Assembly: GCA_963734395.1 (NCBI GenBank)
Contig: CAVTGY010000007.1
Span: 1,178,001-1,242,000 of the forward strand
Direction: 5' to 3'
From: Bog-756 sp963734395
GTDB taxonomy: Bacteria; Actinomycetota; Acidimicrobiia; Acidimicrobiales; RAAP-2
Length of the DNA stretch: 64,000 bases
Shown: positions 46,573 through 55,207 of the stretch, piece after piece
How positions within the stretch are numbered: the first letter of the stretch is position 1
Layout: each line of letters begins with the position of its first letter
Notes under the pieces: model-generated
The model's database searches: none
What the model was told of the DNA's origin: nothing
The model's input: only the letters and a program-made list of their open reading frames with translations
Position numbers and translations under genes: made by a program

Positions 46573-47081
46573 TGCCGTCCCCAGGTGCAGCAGTGGTGAC
46601 ACTCCTGGTGTCGTCCCTGCTGGTGGCCGGATGCACCATGGACCAGTCCGGACCTGTGGCCACCCAGGTGTCCGACTGGATGACCACGTCCGCCGCCGGT
46701 GCCGCAATAGGCCAAGTCGAAGTGGACAGCCGCAACGTCGGCCTCGCCCTTTCCCGCCACGATCCAGCCTCCGACATCCGGACGGTCTGTGCCCTGCTCA
46801 CCACCGATGCCCAGACCGCCATCGGAAACCTCCCCACCCCCGACAGCCAACTCACCAACGATCTCAACCAGGCCTACGAAGAGGCCGCCAGTGCCGGAAC
46901 CGACTGTTACAACGGTGCATCCGGCGGGGCGCTCCTGCGCCGGTCGGCGTCGGAACGGGCCAAGCTGGTGCCGCTCCTGAACACCGCCATCGACCGGGTG
47001 GTGGTCACCACCGGTCGCACCCCGTCCACCTCCACCACCCAACCCAGCGATGCCGACGGCGACCCGTTCGGCGGCACCTGA
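46572..47081 (+). CDS. Predicted lipoprotein of unknown function
   Basis: A 169-residue protein with a type II signal: hydrophobic VVTLLVSSLLVAG then Cys21 (lipobox LVAGC), so probably lipid-anchored outside the membrane after LspA cleavage. The mature part is helical-looking with two conserved-looking cysteines (TVCALLTTD and DCYNGAS) and a Thr/Ser/Pro tail. No family recognised. GTG 46572 overlaps the previous stop. Confidence 0.8.
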   Translation: MPSPGAAVVTLLVSSLLVAGCTMDQSGPVATQVSDWMTTSAAGAAIGQVEVDSRNVGLALSRHDPASDIRTVCALLTTDAQTAIGNLPTPDSQLTNDLNQAYEEAASAGTDCYNGASGGALLRRSASERAKLVPLLNTAIDRVVVTTGRTPSTSTTQPSDADGDPFGGT

Positions 47082-47089
47082 ACCGCTCG

Positions 47090-47695
47090 ATGCCCATCCC
47101 CTCTGCCGACGTCGGGCCCTTTCCGCAGGGCCGCGATCGAAACGAGTACGACCGCACCCGTCGCCGGGTGCTCTGGTCGATGCCCACCGGTCTCTTCGTG
47201 GTGGGGAGTCGGTTCGGCACCCAGCGCAATCTGATGACCTGCAACTGGGCGATACAGGTGGCAACCGAGCCCAAGTTGGTGGCGGTGTCGGTGGAACACG
47301 GCTCGGTCACCCGGGGCCTCATCGAGAAAGGGGGAGCATTCTCGGTCAGCCTGCTGCCCCGATCGGAGCGGGCGTTGGTGCGACGATTCGTCAAACCGAG
47401 CAGCGAAGTCGTCCTCGACCAGGATGGGGTGGCCGTATCCATACAGGGCCAGGCGGTACACGAGGTGTTCGGTGGCCTGCCCTGCCTGGTAGCGGCGCGA
47501 TCGTGGTTGGCCTGTGAGGTGCGACACCTCTTGCAGTGGGACGACGACGTTCCCGATGGTGCTGCCAGCCACGTGTTGGTCATCGGAGAGGTGGTCGACA
47601 TCGGGGAGTCGGAGACCGGTCCGTCCGGGGAGGCCGGTGGCGAGGAGACCGGGATACTCCGGATGGAGGACACCCGCCTCAATTACGGCGGCTGA
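47090..47695 (+). CDS. Flavin reductase-like FMN-binding protein
   Basis: A split-barrel flavin reductase domain of about 201 residues: MPTGLFVVGSRFGTQRNLMT, NWAIQVATEPKLVAVSVEHG, VTRGLIEKGGAFSVSLLP and ASHVLVIGEVVDI match the family's FMN/NAD(P)H-binding core. ATG 47090 lies nine bases after the lipoprotein stop. The electron acceptor or partner oxygenase is unknown; none is adjacent. Confidence 0.85.
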   Translation: MPIPSADVGPFPQGRDRNEYDRTRRRVLWSMPTGLFVVGSRFGTQRNLMTCNWAIQVATEPKLVAVSVEHGSVTRGLIEKGGAFSVSLLPRSERALVRRFVKPSSEVVLDQDGVAVSIQGQAVHEVFGGLPCLVAARSWLACEVRHLLQWDDDVPDGAASHVLVIGEVVDIGESETGPSGEAGGEETGILRMEDTRLNYGG

Positions 47696-47739
47696 ACCCG
47701 AACCCGCTGGTCGGGTCGGGCACCGAGGTCCCGACCGGC

Positions 47740-47973
47740 TCAGTCGCCGCCTTCTGGTGCCGGCCGCAGGTCGATCCGGAGGGTGAGAATCCCGTCGTCG
47801 AGTGACGGTTCGGCGTCGGCGAGCATGGCAAAGTCCATGAAATCGGCCCGGGCCTGCTCTTTGAACCGCTCCCGGTCCGGCCCCTCGATGGGCGGCAGGC
47901 CGCGTGATCGGACCGCCTCCGCCCTGTTCCGGAACCGCTCGACCATGGCTCGGGGATCGAATTGATCGGGCAC
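47740..47973 (-). CDS. Small acidic hypothetical protein
   Basis: A 77-residue protein with a helical charged N-terminal half (MVERFRNRAEAVRSRGLPPI, FKEQARADFMDFAMLADAEP) and a short beta-like end (ILTLRIDLRP). No family recognised. GTG 47973 lies six bases from a TACCAT -10 element, which supports real expression. It is convergent with the flavin reductase gene. Confidence 0.65.
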   Translation of the reverse strand: MPDQFDPRAMVERFRNRAEAVRSRGLPPIEGPDRERFKEQARADFMDFAMLADAEPSLDDGILTLRIDLRPAPEGGD

Positions 47974-47979
47974 GCTCCG

Positions 47980-47985
47980 ATGGTA
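47980..47985 (-). promoter_or_regulatory. -10 element of the 77-codon gene, leaderless layout
   Basis: TACCAT on the minus strand, six bases before GTG 47973. Confidence 0.45.
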
Positions 47986-48026
47986 CCGGCGCCGTCCGGG
48001 GTGCCACCAATGGGGTCCCCCCGCAC

Positions 48027-48032
48027 TACACT
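48027..48032 (+). promoter_or_regulatory. -10 element ahead of the small CxxC gene
   Basis: TACACT, the same hexamer as at 46087. Here the start codon is about 84 bases downstream and has its own ribosome site, so this mRNA would carry a leader. Confidence 0.4.
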
Positions 48033-48116
48033 GGAGGCCGTTGGTGATCGGTGGTCAACCCGGTGAGTCCACCGCCGGGTGGCATGCCACCCCTGGTGGG
48101 GCAAGGAGTTGTTTCC

Positions 48117-48326
48117 GTGAAGAAGGGACGCCATCGCCGCTTCGAGGAAGCGCGCAGTCTGAAACGGTCCGTCGCGACGGCCAACCGGCCCTGTCCCGAG
48201 TGTGGTGCCGAGCCCGATGACAAGCACGCCTCGTGGTGCCTGGCCACCGAGGATGACTACGACCAGATCCTCGGCACCGCTCCGAAGGACGCATCCTTCT
48301 TCGAAGACGATCCCCTGGCCGAGTAG
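48117..48326 (+). CDS. Small zinc-ribbon-like protein
   Basis: A 69-residue protein with a basic N-terminus (KKGRHRRFEEARSLKR), a cysteine cluster RPCPECGAEPDDKHASWCL that could bind zinc with a histidine, and an acidic end. GTG 48117 has AAGGAG at 48103-48108. Function unknown. It is convergent with the cysteine-rich gene on the other strand. Confidence 0.7.
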   Translation: MKKGRHRRFEEARSLKRSVATANRPCPECGAEPDDKHASWCLATEDDYDQILGTAPKDASFFEDDPLAE

Positions 48327-48347
48327 CCGACGGGGAAGAGCACAGGT

Positions 48348-49097
48348 TCAGCGGCGCATCGCCGGGTGGGGGAGCAGCGTGACCGGGGTGCGCGGCGCGG
48401 TCCGTTGGTCGAGGTACGCCTTCAACCGCCGGTAGACCTTCTTGCCGGCCATGGTCTCCAATTCGGTGCGCATGCTGACGTAGACCGGCTGGTGGCCGAC
48501 GAAGGCGTCGGGGTCCTCGGTACACCACCAGTGGAACTCGTCGCCGCCCTCTCCCCAGTGTCGGCGGTCCCACTGCCGGACCACCGAGGTGACCCGGCCG
48601 TCCGCCGCGGTCTCGTCCTCGCGGCGGAGCGGTAGCTGCCAGCAGACCTCGGGTTTGAACTCGACATGGCTGCGCCCCTCCTTCTCCGCCGCCTTGTGCA
48701 GCGCGCACCCGGCACCGGCGGCGAATCCGGGACGATTGAGGAAGATGCAGGCGCCGTCGACCAGACGAGTCCCCAGGTCGCCGTCGGACAGCTTCTTGAC
48801 CACTCCCTTGCGGCCCTGCTTGTGGAACTGCCAGATCTCAGGACTGAGGGCCGCCGCCGCCCGCTCGACCAGTCGGGCGTCCTTCTTGCCGGTGAAGTGG
48901 GCGCCGTACGAGCAGCATCCCTCCATCAGCTCCTCGGCGGGCCCGGTGAGCACACCCTTGCACCCCTGCCCGAAGATGCACATCCAGGAGCTGGCCAGAA
49001 AGGTGACGTCGAACTGCCAGGTCCGTTCCTCGTCGGGGTCGTCGAAACTGACCCATTCATGGGTTTCGGGAGGAACGCGACCGTGACCAGCTGACAC
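48348..49097 (-). CDS. Cysteine-rich protein, possible iron-sulfur protein
   Basis: About 249 residues with a CX7C near the N-terminus (SWMCIFGQGCKGVL), a CC pair (MEGCCSYGAHF), CIFLNRPG, a C-x-x-H-like GCALHKAA and VCWQLP, then WWCTEDP. Such spacing recalls YkgJ/DUF3109-type zinc or iron-cluster proteins, but the assignment is by eye. GTG 49097 lies six bases from a minus-strand CATCAT element. It is divergent from an Nfu-like gene. Confidence 0.7.
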   Translation of the reverse strand: MSAGHGRVPPETHEWVSFDDPDEERTWQFDVTFLASSWMCIFGQGCKGVLTGPAEELMEGCCSYGAHFTGKKDARLVERAAAALSPEIWQFHKQGRKGVVKKLSDGDLGTRLVDGACIFLNRPGFAAGAGCALHKAAEKEGRSHVEFKPEVCWQLPLRREDETAADGRVTSVVRQWDRRHWGEGGDEFHWWCTEDPDAFVGHQPVYVSMRTELETMAGKKVYRRLKAYLDQRTAPRTPVTLLPHPAMRR

Positions 49098-49102
49098 CCC
49101 CT

Positions 49103-49109
49103 TATGATG
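49103..49109. promoter_or_regulatory. Overlapping divergent -10 elements
   Basis: TATGAT at 49103-49108 on plus is seven bases before ATG 49116 of the Nfu-like gene. CATCAT on minus (49109-49104) is six bases before GTG 49097. The two start codons are only 18 bases apart, so transcription in one direction should exclude the other. Confidence 0.5.
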
Positions 49110-49115
49110 ACAGGC

Positions 49116-49772
49116 ATGAGCGAAGACCGTGAGGACATCCGTCCGGTGCTGACCGTCACCCCGGACGCACGAGCCACCGTGCTCGAGGTGCTGGCCAACG
49201 AGTCCGAGTCGGAGGCCCTCGCGCTCTGGCTGGAGATCAACGGGGTGAGCAGCGGCGCCTACGCCTACGACATGTACTTCCAAGCGCTCGCCGATGCCAG
49301 CGGGGGCGATGTCGTCCAACAGGACGATCAATTGCCCATCGTCATTCCCCAGGCCAGCGTCGAGCGGCTGCAGGGTGCGACCCTCGACCTGGTCGCCGAC
49401 GCCGACGGGGAGAGCGGGCTGGTCATCATCAATCCCAACACGCCGCCCGCGCAACCATCGAGCGACCGCGCCCCGGGGCCCGAGGTCGACCTCTCCGATC
49501 CACTGGCCCAGCGGGTGGTGAGTGTGCTCGACGAGCAGGTCAACCCGAGCATCGCCGCCCACGGCGGTCGGGCCGATCTGGTGGCGGTAGAGGACACCTC
49601 GGTGTACCTCCGCCTCAGTGGAGGCTGTCAGGGATGCGGGATGGCCAAGGCCACGTTGTCCCAGGGGATCGAAGTCATCCTGCGCGAGGCGATCCCGGAG
49701 ATCGCCAACATCGTGGATGTCACCGACCACGCGGACGGGACCAACCCCTACTACGAGCCGGCACACAGCTGA
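49116..49772 (+). CDS. NfuA-like iron-sulfur carrier
   Basis: A two-domain protein: an N-terminal A-type (IscA/HesB-like) fold without its cysteines (LEINGVSSGAYAYDMYFQAL) and a C-terminal NifU-like domain with the cluster-binding CxxC in SGGCQGCGMAKATL, preceded by VNPSIAAHGGRADLVAVED. This arrangement matches NfuA, which delivers clusters to apoproteins. ATG 49116 is set by the adjacent -10. About 218 residues. Confidence 0.9.
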   Translation: MSEDREDIRPVLTVTPDARATVLEVLANESESEALALWLEINGVSSGAYAYDMYFQALADASGGDVVQQDDQLPIVIPQASVERLQGATLDLVADADGESGLVIINPNTPPAQPSSDRAPGPEVDLSDPLAQRVVSVLDEQVNPSIAAHGGRADLVAVEDTSVYLRLSGGCQGCGMAKATLSQGIEVILREAIPEIANIVDVTDHADGTNPYYEPAHS

Positions 49773-49856
49773 CCGGTTCGGTCCGCGGTGTGGACAGCTG
49801 ACCACCTCGGCGTCCACCGAACCGTGGTGATGCCCGACCAAAACGGGTGCGTCCAG

Positions 49857-49862
49857 TACGTT
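49857..49862 (+). promoter_or_regulatory. -10 element of the prepilin peptidase gene, leaderless layout
   Basis: TACGTT seven bases before GTG 49870. It decides the start: the alternative TTG at 49861 overlaps the element. Confidence 0.45.
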
Positions 49863-49869
49863 GCGTGTC

Positions 49870-50721
49870 GTGGACGCAGCGCTGGTCTCGGCGACGACGG
49901 TGGCCGGAGTGATCATCGGGTTCGCGCTCGATCCGGTCGGGCAACGGTTGGCCGACCACAGCCGGGCCGAGGACGAGCGCCGGCGGTCGGAGCAGGCAGA
50001 GGCGGCGGGGTCGGACCGGTCGGGGACCGCCCACGACCACGGGCCGGGTCCGGATCAATTGAACGGTTCCACCGTCGGTGCCCACGCTCCGCAGAACCAG
50101 GAGGCAACCGGGGGCCCGGCCACCGGAACCCTCACCGGTCTGGTGCCTGCCGGCCGGTCGCCGGCTCGCCGGCTGGCGGCGGCGGTGGTGACCGGCGCCC
50201 TGTTCGGAGCAGCGGCCTCCCATTTCGGGTCGCACCTCATCGCGGTCCCATTCTGCGTGTTCTTCGCCATGCTGGTCGTCGTGTCGGTCACCGACCTCTC
50301 CCACGGCCTGGTCCCGCGGCGCCTGATCTACCCGGCCATGGCCATCGTCGTGCCCCTGCTGGTGGCCACCTCCGCAGTCGACCACCGCTGGCACAGCCTG
50401 GGGGGTTCGGCCATCGCCGGGGCGGTGGCCTTCGGCCTCTTCTTCGGCGTGTGGTGGTTCGTCCCCCAGGGCATGGGCTTCGGCGACGTACGCCTGGCCG
50501 GGGCCATCGGCGTGACCGTCGGGTATCTCAGCCTGCTCCACGCCTATGTGGCCTTCCTGGTCGGCTTCGTGATCGGCGTGGTCTTCGGGCTGATCATCGC
50601 CGCGGTGACCTCTTCGGGGCGAAAGACCCGGATTCCGTTCGGACCGTCATTGGCGCTGGGTGCAGCGTTCGCCGTCCTGTGGGGTGGACATCTGTCCCAG
50701 ACCCTGTTCCACGGCGGTTGA
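49870..50721 (+). CDS. A24 prepilin peptidase without the methylase zinc motif
   Basis: A polytopic aspartyl protease cutting type IV pilin-like leaders. The two catalytic aspartates are in VVVSVTDLSHGLVPRRLIYP and PQGMGFGDVRLAGAIG (GxGD motif). About seven hydrophobic segments. The N-terminal N-methyltransferase domain with its two CxxC pairs is absent; instead there is a hydrophilic stretch of about 70 residues rich in Glu, Ser, Gly. No pilin or secretion gene is in the window. Confidence 0.88.
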   Translation: MDAALVSATTVAGVIIGFALDPVGQRLADHSRAEDERRRSEQAEAAGSDRSGTAHDHGPGPDQLNGSTVGAHAPQNQEATGGPATGTLTGLVPAGRSPARRLAAAVVTGALFGAAASHFGSHLIAVPFCVFFAMLVVVSVTDLSHGLVPRRLIYPAMAIVVPLLVATSAVDHRWHSLGGSAIAGAVAFGLFFGVWWFVPQGMGFGDVRLAGAIGVTVGYLSLLHAYVAFLVGFVIGVVFGLIIAAVTSSGRKTRIPFGPSLALGAAFAVLWGGHLSQTLFHGG

Positions 50722-50753
50722 TTGACCCAGGCGGGCACCGCGGCCGCCCCGAG

Positions 50754-50759
50754 TAGATT
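50754..50759 (+). promoter_or_regulatory. -10 element of aroC, leaderless layout
   Basis: TAGATT six bases before ATG 50766, no ribosome site between. It would start the aroC-K-B-Q transcript. Confidence 0.55.
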
Positions 50760-50765
50760 TGCCCA

Positions 50766-51998
50766 ATGCTGCGCTTCCTGACCGCCGGCGAGTCACACGG
50801 TCGCGCCCTGGTGGTGATCGTCGAGGGAATGCCCGCCGGTCTGGTGGTGGTGGAGGGGGACATCCAGCGGGGGTTGGCACGCCGCCGCCTGGGATTCGGG
50901 CGGGGTCCCCGGATGCGATTCGAAGCCGACGAGGTGACCCTGGTGGCCGGGATCCGGCACGGGAGAACCCTCGGATCGCCGATCGCCATCCAGATCGCCA
51001 ACACCGAATGGCCGAAGTGGGAGGAGGAGATGTCGCCCCACCCCGGCCTTCCCTCCAAGACCCTCACCCAGCCCCGGCCGGGCCACGCCGATCTGTCGGG
51101 CATGCTCAAATACGGATTCGGCGATGCCCGCGACGTCCTCGAGCGGGCCTCGGCCCGGGAGACGGCCGCCAGGGTGGCCGCGGGTACGTTGGCCAAGCTT
51201 CTCCTCGGACAGATCGGTGTCGACATCCTCAGCCACATCGTGCAGCTCGGCCCCGAACGGGTCGGGCCGATCACCCTCCCCCGACCGGACGACCTGGCCC
51301 GCATCGACGAGTCGCAAGTGCGCTGCGCCGATCCCGAGGCCGAGCGACGGATGATCGCCGCGGTGAAAGCCGCAGCCAAGGAGGGTGACTCGCTCGGAGG
51401 GGTGGCCGAGGTGATCGCCTACGGAGTGCCGGTGGGTCTCGGAAGCCACGTGCACTGGGACCGGCGTCTCGACGGCCTGCTGGCCCAGGCCCTGATGAGC
51501 ATCCAGGCGATCAAGGCGGTCGAGTTCGGCGACGACGCCGAACTGGCCGGTCGGCGGGGGAGCCAGGCTCATGACGCCATCCGGGTGGCGTCCACCGGCG
51601 ACGCCGCTGCGGCCGAGGGTGCGGATGGATTCCTGAGTGGTGGCTACGTCCGCGACACCCACCACGCCGGGGGCATCGAAGGCGGCATCTCCACCGGCGC
51701 CCCGATCGTGGCCCGGGTCTCGATGAAACCCCTGGCCACACTCAATCGCCCGACTCTGGGCACGGTGGACGTGGTCTCCAAGGAGGCGACGGTGTCGTTC
51801 AAGGAACGGACCGACGTCACCGCGGTGCCGGCCATGGGCGTGGTGGCCGAAACCATGATGGCCTGGGTAGTGGCTTCCGAGGCCGTACGGAAGTTCGGGG
51901 GCGATTCGGTCGAGGAGCTGAAACGCAACCGGGAAGGGTATCTGGCCGCGCTGGGCGAGACCCCTTCGGCGGCGGTCCCGCCTGACGGCGATGGTTGA
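50766..51998 (+). CDS. aroC: Chorismate synthase AroC
   Basis: The FMN-dependent last step to chorismate. Family signatures are FLTAGESHGRAL, RRLGFGRGPRM, RPGHADLSGMLKYGFGDARD, ERASARETAARVAAG, SHVHWDRRLDG-type loop and GGISTGAPIVARVSMKP. 410 residues, complete. ATG 50766 is fixed by the -10 element. The 3' end overlaps aroK by eight bases. Its product also feeds the menaquinone branch encoded at 34234-40024. Confidence 0.97.
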   Translation: MLRFLTAGESHGRALVVIVEGMPAGLVVVEGDIQRGLARRRLGFGRGPRMRFEADEVTLVAGIRHGRTLGSPIAIQIANTEWPKWEEEMSPHPGLPSKTLTQPRPGHADLSGMLKYGFGDARDVLERASARETAARVAAGTLAKLLLGQIGVDILSHIVQLGPERVGPITLPRPDDLARIDESQVRCADPEAERRMIAAVKAAAKEGDSLGGVAEVIAYGVPVGLGSHVHWDRRLDGLLAQALMSIQAIKAVEFGDDAELAGRRGSQAHDAIRVASTGDAAAAEGADGFLSGGYVRDTHHAGGIEGGISTGAPIVARVSMKPLATLNRPTLGTVDVVSKEATVSFKERTDVTAVPAMGVVAETMMAWVVASEAVRKFGGDSVEELKRNREGYLAALGETPSAAVPPDGDG

Positions 51999-52533
51999 CC
52001 GGATCATCCTGGTCGGCATGATGGGGGCAGGGAAGACCACGGTGGGCCGCGGGCTGGCCCAGCGTTTGGGATGGCGGCATTGCGACTCCGACGCCCAGGT
52101 GGTGGCCGCCACCGGCCGGACCGTGCCCGAGCTGTTCGCCGAGCGGGGTGAGGACGCCTTCCGGGCCGAGGAGTCGCGGGTACTGGCCGAGGCGTTGACC
52201 TCCGACGAACCGGTGGTGGTGTCGGCGGCCGGGGGGGTGGTGCTGTCCTCCTCCAACCGGGACCTGATCACCCACTCGGGCATCGTGGTGTGGCTGCGGG
52301 CCGACCCCGCACTACTCGCCCGGCGGGTGGGGAGCGGCATCGGCCGGCCGCTCCTGGACAGCGACCCTGCCGCCTCGCTGGTCGATCTGGAGGCGGTCCG
52401 ACGTCCGCTGTACGAGGCGGTGGCCCATGTGGCGGTCGACGTGGACGCACTCACCCCCGGCGAGGTGGTGGACCGTGTCCTTGCCGAACCGACGGTCGTC
52501 GCCCGGGGGATCGAGACCGGCGAGGTCCGATGA
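51991..52533 (+). CDS. aroK: Shikimate kinase AroK
   Basis: Phosphorylates shikimate with ATP. Walker A in LVGMMGAGKTTVGRGLA, the shikimate-binding Asp in CDSDAQVVAATG, FRAEESRVLAE and the GG of VVSAAGGVVLSS, and the LID arginine in GIGRPLLD. 180 residues. ATG 51991 overlaps aroC; its stop overlaps the aroB ATG (ATGA). Confidence 0.95.
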   Translation: MVDRIILVGMMGAGKTTVGRGLAQRLGWRHCDSDAQVVAATGRTVPELFAERGEDAFRAEESRVLAEALTSDEPVVVSAAGGVVLSSSNRDLITHSGIVVWLRADPALLARRVGSGIGRPLLDSDPAASLVDLEAVRRPLYEAVAHVAVDVDALTPGEVVDRVLAEPTVVARGIETGEVR

Positions 52534-53594
52534 GAGTCGTCCCGGTGCGCCTGGGAGAGCGCGGCTATCAGGTGATGGTGGGTGAGGGCGTCCGCCACCA
52601 GCTGGCCGCGGCGCTGACCGAGGTGGTGCCCGGTGCCCGACGGGCCGCCATCGTCACCCAGCCGGGCATCGGGGTGACCGTCGACACCGGACTGCCCGCC
52701 GAGGTGTTCGAGGTGCCCGACGGGGAGGGGGCCAAGTCGCTCGGGCAGGTCGAGCGTCTCTGCCGGGGGTTCGCCCGGACCGGGCTCGGCCGATCGGATG
52801 TGGTGATTGCGGTGGGCGGTGGGGTGGTCACCGACCTGGCGGGATTTGCGGCGGCGTCGTTCCACCGGGGCACGTCCTATGTGAATGTGGCCACCACGCT
52901 GCTCGGGCAGGTGGACGCGGCCATCGGGGGCAAGACCGGGGTCAACATCTCCGAGGGGAAGAACCTGGTGGGTGCGTTCTGGCAGCCCAAGGCCGTCTTT
53001 TGCGACACCGAACTGCTCGCCACCCTGCCGCCGCGCGAGTGGGCGTCGGGCCGCGGCGAGATGGCCAAGTACGCCTTTCTGGGTGTGGGAGCGGGACCCG
53101 GGGGGTCCCTCCTCGAGTTACCGCTCGCCGAACAGGTGGCCCGTTGCGTGGCGATCAAAGCGGATGTGGTGGAGTCCGACGAGCGGGAGGGCGATCGGCG
53201 GATGATCCTCAACTACGGCCACACGCTGGCCCACGCCTTGGAGGCCATCGCCTTCGATCCCGACGCCGGCCTCGATCTCCGCCACGGGGAGGCGGTGGCC
53301 ATCGGCCTGGTGTTCGCCGCCCTCCTGGCCCGCCGGCTCGGGCGGATCGGCGATCGAGAGGTGGAACGGCATCGGCAGGTGATCGGTGCCTTCGACCTGT
53401 CGCCGGTGCTGCCCGACACGGTCGACCCGGAGCAACTGTTCACGTTCATCGGCCGGGACAAGAAGGCACGACACGACCTGACCTTCGTGCTCGACGGGCC
53501 GGACGGGGTCGAGGTGGTGCATGGCGTCGAGGAGGCCGACGTGGTCGCTACCCTTGCGGAGATGCGGCGTAGCGAGTCGGGGGAGAGCACATGA
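52530..53594 (+). CDS. aroB: 3-dehydroquinate synthase AroB
   Basis: Converts DAHP to 3-dehydroquinate, needing NAD and a metal. Motifs: VIAVGGGVVTDLAGFAAASF, TTLLGQVDAAIGGKTGVN, KNLVGAFWQPKAVFCDT, RGEMAKYAFL, and metal ligands in NYGHTLAHALE and LRHGEAVAIG. 354 residues. ATG 52530 overlaps the aroK stop. Gene order aroC-K-B-Q is the common actinobacterial arrangement. Confidence 0.96.
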   Translation: MRVVPVRLGERGYQVMVGEGVRHQLAAALTEVVPGARRAAIVTQPGIGVTVDTGLPAEVFEVPDGEGAKSLGQVERLCRGFARTGLGRSDVVIAVGGGVVTDLAGFAAASFHRGTSYVNVATTLLGQVDAAIGGKTGVNISEGKNLVGAFWQPKAVFCDTELLATLPPREWASGRGEMAKYAFLGVGAGPGGSLLELPLAEQVARCVAIKADVVESDEREGDRRMILNYGHTLAHALEAIAFDPDAGLDLRHGEAVAIGLVFAALLARRLGRIGDREVERHRQVIGAFDLSPVLPDTVDPEQLFTFIGRDKKARHDLTFVLDGPDGVEVVHGVEEADVVATLAEMRRSESGEST

Positions 53595-54052
53595 GCGCCA
53601 CGGCCCGTTCGATCGTGCTGCTTTCCGGGCCCAATCTGAATCTGCTCGGTGAACGCGAGCCCGCGATCTACGGGCTCGGCACCCTGGACGACCACGTCGC
53701 CACCGCCACCGAGGCCGCGGCTGCGGCCGGCATGACCCTCGAGCACTCGCAGACCAACCACGAGGGCGATCTGGTCGAGGCGGTGCACGCGGCCCGAGGC
53801 CGGGCCGATGCGATCATCGTCAACGCCGGCGCGCTCTCCCATACCTCCTGGTCCCTCCACGATGCCCTGGCCGCCTTCGACGGGGTGGTGGTCGAGCTCC
53901 ACCTGTCCAACCCGGCGGCCCGCGAGCCCTTCCGCCATACGTCGGTCATCGCCCCGGTGTCAGACGGCTGCATCGCCGGATTCGGAGGACTGGGCTACCG
54001 CTTGGCCGTCGATGCGGTCGGCCAACTCCTCGACGCGCGCCCCCAGCGTTGA
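53591..54052 (+). CDS. aroQ: Type II 3-dehydroquinate dehydratase AroQ
   Basis: The small dodecameric type II dehydroquinase. N-terminal LSGPNLNLLGEREPAIYG with the catalytic Tyr, the substrate-binding QTNHEGDLVEAVHAA, VNAGALSHTSWSLHDAL and the His in ELHLSNPAAREPFRHTS. 153 residues. ATG 53591 overlaps aroB (ATGA) and the stop overlaps the next ATG (TGATG). Confidence 0.96.
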   Translation: MSATARSIVLLSGPNLNLLGEREPAIYGLGTLDDHVATATEAAAAAGMTLEHSQTNHEGDLVEAVHAARGRADAIIVNAGALSHTSWSLHDALAAFDGVVVELHLSNPAAREPFRHTSVIAPVSDGCIAGFGGLGYRLAVDAVGQLLDARPQR

Positions 54053-55207
54053 TGGCGCCGACCGGGGACCCGATCGCCGCCCTGCAGGTGACCGGTCGCA
54101 TCGATCGTCTGCGGCGACTCTTTGTCGATGCCGGCGGCGACGGGCAGGCCATCGGGGGGCTGTTGGTGACCACCCCCGCCAACATCCGTTGGTTGAGCGG
54201 GTTCACCGGATCGGCCGGCTCGTTGTTGGTGACCACCGAGCGGGCCACCCTTACCACCGACGGGCGATACCGAACCCAGTGTGCCGAGCAGCTGGAAGCG
54301 GCCGGAAGCGACCGGGAGATCGACGTCAGCATCGGAGGAGTGCAGGCGCAGCGTGAGGCGTTGGAGGCGGCGGTGGCCGGTGCCGCCTCGCTGGGGCTCG
54401 AAGCCGATCACGTCACCTGGTCGGCGCAGCGGACATGGGCAGCGGCCTTACCGGCGCTGGAGCTGATTCCGACCCGGGGACTGGTGGAGCGCCTGCGGGT
54501 GACCAAGGATGCCGCCGAGGTGGCCCGCATGGCGCGGGCGGCGGCCATTGCCGACGAAGCGTTGGCGGCGGTGCTGCCACTGTTGGCCGAGGCCGGTGCG
54601 GGGACGGGCGCCCGAGTTGTCGGAGGCCGGCTTCGCCGCCGCCCTCGATCACGCCATGCGGCAGGCGGGCGCAGAAGCGAGCGCGTTCGAGACCATCGTG
54701 GCCTCGGGGGAGAACTCCGCCAAGCCGCACGCCCGCCCCGGTCACCGCCTCATCGGCGCCGGTGATCCGGTGGTGGTCGACTTCGGCGCCGTCTTCGACG
54801 GCTACCGGTCGGACATGACCCGCACCTTCTGCGTGGGTGGCCCTCCCACCGGTACCTTGGCCGCCATCTTCGAGGTGGTTGCCGAATCGCAGCGAGTAGG
54901 GGTGTGCTCGGTGGCGCCCGGGGTCACTGCCGGCGCCGTCGACGAAGCCTGCCGCCAGGTGATCGGCGCGTCCGGGTGGGCCGATCGGTTCGAGCACGGT
55001 ACCGGGCACGGTGTCGGGCTCGACATCCACGAGGGGCCGTCGGTGGGCCCGGGGTCGACTGCTATCCTCGGGCCCGGCACCGTGGTCACGGTGGAACCGG
55101 GCATCTATCTTCCCGGAACGGGTGGCGTGCGCATCGAGGACACCCTGGTCGTGACGGAGGACGGCAGCCGACCGCTCACCCAGTTCCCGAAAGAAGTCGC
55201 CATCTGA
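54052..55207 (+). CDS. pepP: Xaa-Pro aminopeptidase family M24 peptidase, frameshifted
   Basis: A creatinase-type N-terminal domain (LLVTTPANIRWLSGFTGSAG) and the M24 pita-bread domain with the five metal ligands in VVVDFGAVFDGYRSDMTRTF, EHGTGHGVGLDIHEGP, VVTVEPGIYLPG and GGVRIEDTLVV. An extra G at 54605-54608 breaks the frame; without it the sequence reads GTAPELSEAGFAAALDHAM. Located between aroQ and efp, a very frequent neighbour pair. ATG 54052 overlaps the aroQ stop. Symbol by analogy; PepQ-like function is possible. Confidence 0.9.
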
